64,000 nucleotides of DNA, taken from positions 1 through 64,000 of the forward strand of contig NZ_STGF01000026.1 in NCBI RefSeq assembly GCF_005222705.1, in the 5' to 3' direction. Position 1 is the stretch's first letter; each line of letters starts with the position of its first letter. The notes beneath the pieces are model-generated. The model was not told the DNA's origin, made no database searches, and saw nothing but the letters and a program-made list of their open reading frames with translations. Source of the DNA: Paenibacillus sp. SY21-1. Lineage in GTDB: Bacteria; Bacillota; Bacilli; Paenibacillales; Paenibacillaceae. A program made the translations under genes and the position numbers. Shown here piece after piece: positions 61,730 through 64,000 of this stretch.

Positions 61730-62980
61730 CTATTTTTCCATCTCGGCTCTGATCTTGTCCAACAGAGCTTTTGCGGTATCCTTTCCGTCTACATTAATGC
61801 GCGGGAGCTTGGCGGGATTGGAGCTCTTTTGAATAATTCCGGGAGTAACGGTATACATGAGGGAGTAGCGCGCCGCTGTCGCCCGGTTGATCACGGTGCT
61901 GTTGTAGCTTCCGAATGGATACGAGAGCGCGAACACCTTATTGCCGACATGCTGCTCGATCAGCGACCTGGATTTTCTTAAATCGTCATAGATCCGCTTC
62001 TCGTAAGCGAATTTGTTCTCGGGCTTTCCATTAATCTGCAGCGCATAGGTAAGCGCCGGCTTGGCGCCCCATTGGGTCTTCCCGTAGTAATGCAGATTAT
62101 CCGTGTGGCTTTGGATGTCGATAAAGCCGGATTGGTACATTTCAGAAGCTTGCTCCCAAGAGAAATGCGGTATGGCTCCAAGGGTTTGGCCCCGATAGGA
62201 GGTGACGGCAAACAGACTGGCGTAGACGCGCTCCTGAAGCAGAACGGGGTAAGCCAGATCAAAGCTGCTTTCATAACCGTCGTCAATGGTAATGAGCACC
62301 GATTTCTCGGGCAGCTTCACCCGTTGATCTCCTTTCAGAAAGGCCAGCAAATCCTGCTGCCGGATCGCTGCGAAGCCTGCCGCCTTCAACGCTCGGAGCT
62401 GGCTGCGGAATTCGTCGCGGTGTACAACAACGCTGCTTGTCTTGCTCTTGTCCGTCGTAAAATGGTGATACATAAGCGCCACAATCGTCGGAGTTGAGCT
62501 AAGCTTGGGCTGATAGGACCCGAGCGCGTCATGCCGGAAGCCTAGCAACTTGCCTGAAGCGTCAAAGAACACAAGCATATAATAGAAGCTCGCCGGTGAA
62601 TCGCCGCTTAATAGAGTGCTTCCGTTTGGGACAAGCTTATAGTTATACCAGCTTTTTCGCGAATCGGCGTCGTCTCCTGTCCCCATCGCCTTGAGCTTGT
62701 ATTTCAACAGAAACAACGATTGATTCGTCGTGCCGCCGCGCAGTTGGTCGACTGCCTTTACATACAGCTCGCGGTTGTCAAAGGAACGGAGTGCGACCGA
62801 GGCATATTTGGACAAGGAGGCATCCAGGGCGCCGCGCTCGATGACTACATCGATCTCGCCATAGGCCGGCCTGAATATATCGATTCCGTCGCTACCGGCA
62901 GACACTCGCCCGCCAGGAAGCGCGATGACCCACAATAGAGAAGCTATAATAGCAGTCAACAGGTAGTTGTGTCGATGCAT
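61730..62980 (-). CDS. Polysaccharide deacetylase (CE4, PgaB/IcaB-like)
   Basis: The 416-residue secreted protein has a signal peptide (LLTAIIASLLWVIALPGGRVSA), an N-terminal domain of about 140 residues that I do not recognise, and a CE4 deacetylase domain. The domain shows the metal and base motif VLITIDDGYESSFD, the metal ligands in IDIQSHTDNLH and the FALSYPFGSYN region. The position and the motif spacing are like the PgaB/IcaB group that deacetylates poly-N-acetylglucosamine, but no such synthesis genes are near, so the substrate is open. I chose the ATG at 62980 with GGGGG a few bases upstream; a TTG four codons earlier is an alternative. Confidence 0.88.
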   Translation of the reverse strand: MHRHNYLLTAIIASLLWVIALPGGRVSAGSDGIDIFRPAYGEIDVVIERGALDASLSKYASVALRSFDNRELYVKAVDQLRGGTTNQSLFLLKYKLKAMGTGDDADSRKSWYNYKLVPNGSTLLSGDSPASFYYMLVFFDASGKLLGFRHDALGSYQPKLSSTPTIVALMYHHFTTDKSKTSSVVVHRDEFRSQLRALKAAGFAAIRQQDLLAFLKGDQRVKLPEKSVLITIDDGYESSFDLAYPVLLQERVYASLFAVTSYRGQTLGAIPHFSWEQASEMYQSGFIDIQSHTDNLHYYGKTQWGAKPALTYALQINGKPENKFAYEKRIYDDLRKSRSLIEQHVGNKVFALSYPFGSYNSTVINRATAARYSLMYTVTPGIIQKSSNPAKLPRINVDGKDTAKALLDKIRAEMEK

Positions 62981-63190
62981 GATGACCCCCAAATGTTAGA
63001 CAAAACGTTTAATCGGGTAAATACCATAAACTGTATCTGAACCCAAACGCCATAGGCCGATTATAGTGAAACGACTTCCTCTTTGTCTCTCTCTTACTAA
63101 ACTTTTCAATGCGTTAGACGCTTTCCATGCTGGAAAAGTTTCGCTTATGGCAAAGCGGTGAACGTTTTGTTGCAAAATAAAGAAGAATTA

Positions 63191-63219
63191 TTGACGTAAT
63201 TGTTAAAGCCGCAGATATT
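63191..63219 (+). promoter_or_regulatory. Probable qoxA promoter
   Basis: TTGACG (63191-63196) and GATATT (63214-63219) are separated by 17 bp, about 60 bp before the qoxA start. Confidence 0.55.
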
Positions 63220-63277
63220 GCGGAGCCGACCTGCTATTGTAGTCGTAAGCAGTAATTTCGAGGAGTTGAACCGATTG

Positions 63278-64000
63278 ATGAGACCGTTTATTCGTATGCT
63301 CACCCCCGTGCTTTTTTTGCTAATGGCTCTAACGCTATCCGGTTGCACCGAGAGCATGATCGTCCTTGATCCGAAGGGACCGATCGGAGAGTCTCAGAAA
63401 GACCTCATCTACATCTCCACCATTTTGTGCGCAGTGGTCATCGTGCCCGTGCTTATTCTGACGGCGTTCATCGTATGGCGCTACCGCGACAAAAAAGGAA
63501 GCAAAGCCGCCTACCAGCCTAACTGGGAGCACAGCACAAAGCTGGAAGTGACTTGGTGGAGCATACCGATTGTAATCATTCTTGCCCTGGCGATCGTAAC
63601 CGTCAAATATACGTATGAGCTTGAGCCATCCAAGGCGCTGGCCTCGGACAAGAAGCCGATTACGATACAGGTTACGTCGATGGATTGGAAATGGCTGTTC
63701 ACCTACCCTGAAGAAGGGATTGCAACGGTCAACTATATTAAGTTTCCTGAGGATACGCCGATTCGCTTCCAGCTGACTTCGGACACGGCTATGAACTCCT
63801 TCTGGATTCCGCAGCTCGGCGGCCAGCTCTACTCCATGTCGGGAATGGCGATGACGCTTCACCTGCAAGCGGATGAGCCAGGCAGCTACTACGGCTCGGG
63901 CGCAAACTTCAATGGCAAGGATTTTGCCAAAATGACATTTACAGCGGATGCGACGAGCGACGAGGATTACCTCGCATGGGTCGCAGAAGTGAAGCAGACT
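63278..64000 (+). CDS. qoxA: Cytochrome aa3 quinol oxidase subunit II (partial)
   Basis: The frame runs open to the window end (241 codons seen). It encodes a lipoprotein signal (lipobox LSGC, Cys about 23), two membrane helices (about 44-70 and 95-117) and the start of a cupredoxin domain (TIQVTSMDWKWLFTYPEEGIATVN, then MNSFWIPQLGGQLYSMSGM). At the positions where cytochrome c oxidases carry the CuA cysteines no Cys is seen so far, and the motif YGSGANFNGKDF is that of quinol oxidases, so this is QoxA rather than CtaC. The ATG at 63278 has GAGGAG 12 bases upstream; in-frame TTG codons at 63275 and 63266 are alternative starts. Confidence 0.93.
   Translation, partial: MRPFIRMLTPVLFLLMALTLSGCTESMIVLDPKGPIGESQKDLIYISTILCAVVIVPVLILTAFIVWRYRDKKGSKAAYQPNWEHSTKLEVTWWSIPIVIILALAIVTVKYTYELEPSKALASDKKPITIQVTSMDWKWLFTYPEEGIATVNYIKFPEDTPIRFQLTSDTAMNSFWIPQLGGQLYSMSGMAMTLHLQADEPGSYYGSGANFNGKDFAKMTFTADATSDEDYLAWVAEVKQT

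Overview
The window looks like a chromosomal segment from a spore-forming Firmicute of the Paenibacillaceae, most likely Paenibacillus or a close relative. The evidence is the reversed 16S - bofA - yaaL - recR - ebfC - dnaX - SRP RNA block, the rpmE - rho - murA - spo0F - pyrG - rpoE - argS block known from Bacillus relatives, a large-type SRP RNA, sporulation genes, an S-layer (SLH) protein and many two-component and sugar-uptake genes. Most genes lie on the minus strand, so the conserved blocks read right to left.

Layout. 1-301 is the 5' end of a 16S rRNA gene (minus) with two tandem promoters. 594-16.9 kb is mostly housekeeping: replication and repair (recR, ebfC, dnaX), SRP RNA, a YhcN-like spore lipoprotein, rpmE, a radical-SAM protein, rho, murA, spo0F, pyrG, rpoE, argS and a DUF1934 gene. 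One plus-strand subtilisin-like protease is inserted at 13.5-14.6 kb. 17-28 kb is accessory: a MocR-type regulator divergent from an EamA transporter; an ECF sigma factor divergent from a response regulator / histidine kinase / membrane-anchored protein operon; then a MacAB-like ABC efflux operon. 28-35.7 kb is a histidine kinase - response regulator - giant SLH protein unit. 36-46 kb is a sugar-use cluster: YesMN-type two-component system, binding protein, two permeases and GH2 beta-galactosidase. 46.5-48.2 kb is speE-speB (polyamines). 48.3-51.5 kb is an unusual double-kinase hybrid sensor. 51.6-53.7 kb is a collagen-like BclB-type exosporium gene broken by a one-base frameshift. 53.9-63 kb holds an aldo/keto reductase, a lipoprotein, fba, an aldehyde dehydrogenase, a class A penicillin-binding protein, a small membrane protein and a polysaccharide deacetylase. 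The window ends inside qoxA (aa3-type quinol oxidase subunit II).

Main points of interest. (1) The ECF sigma promoter and the ABC efflux promoter carry the same three-site operator, with half-sites spaced 11 and 21 bp. It points to one envelope-stress regulon run by the intervening two-component system, in a logic like CseBC-SigE. (2) A perfect 11-bp-spaced direct repeat lies just upstream of a consensus -10 in front of the SLH gene, next to its own two-component system. (3) pyrG has a promoter with a GGGCU start and a C-rich attenuator, as expected for CTP-sensing attenuation. (4) The rpmE terminator overlaps the ribosome-binding site of the next gene. (5) The murA leader can fold into a three-way junction. 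(6) At least two families of palindromic intergenic repeats are scattered through the window. (7) spo0F has a near-perfect sigma-H promoter.
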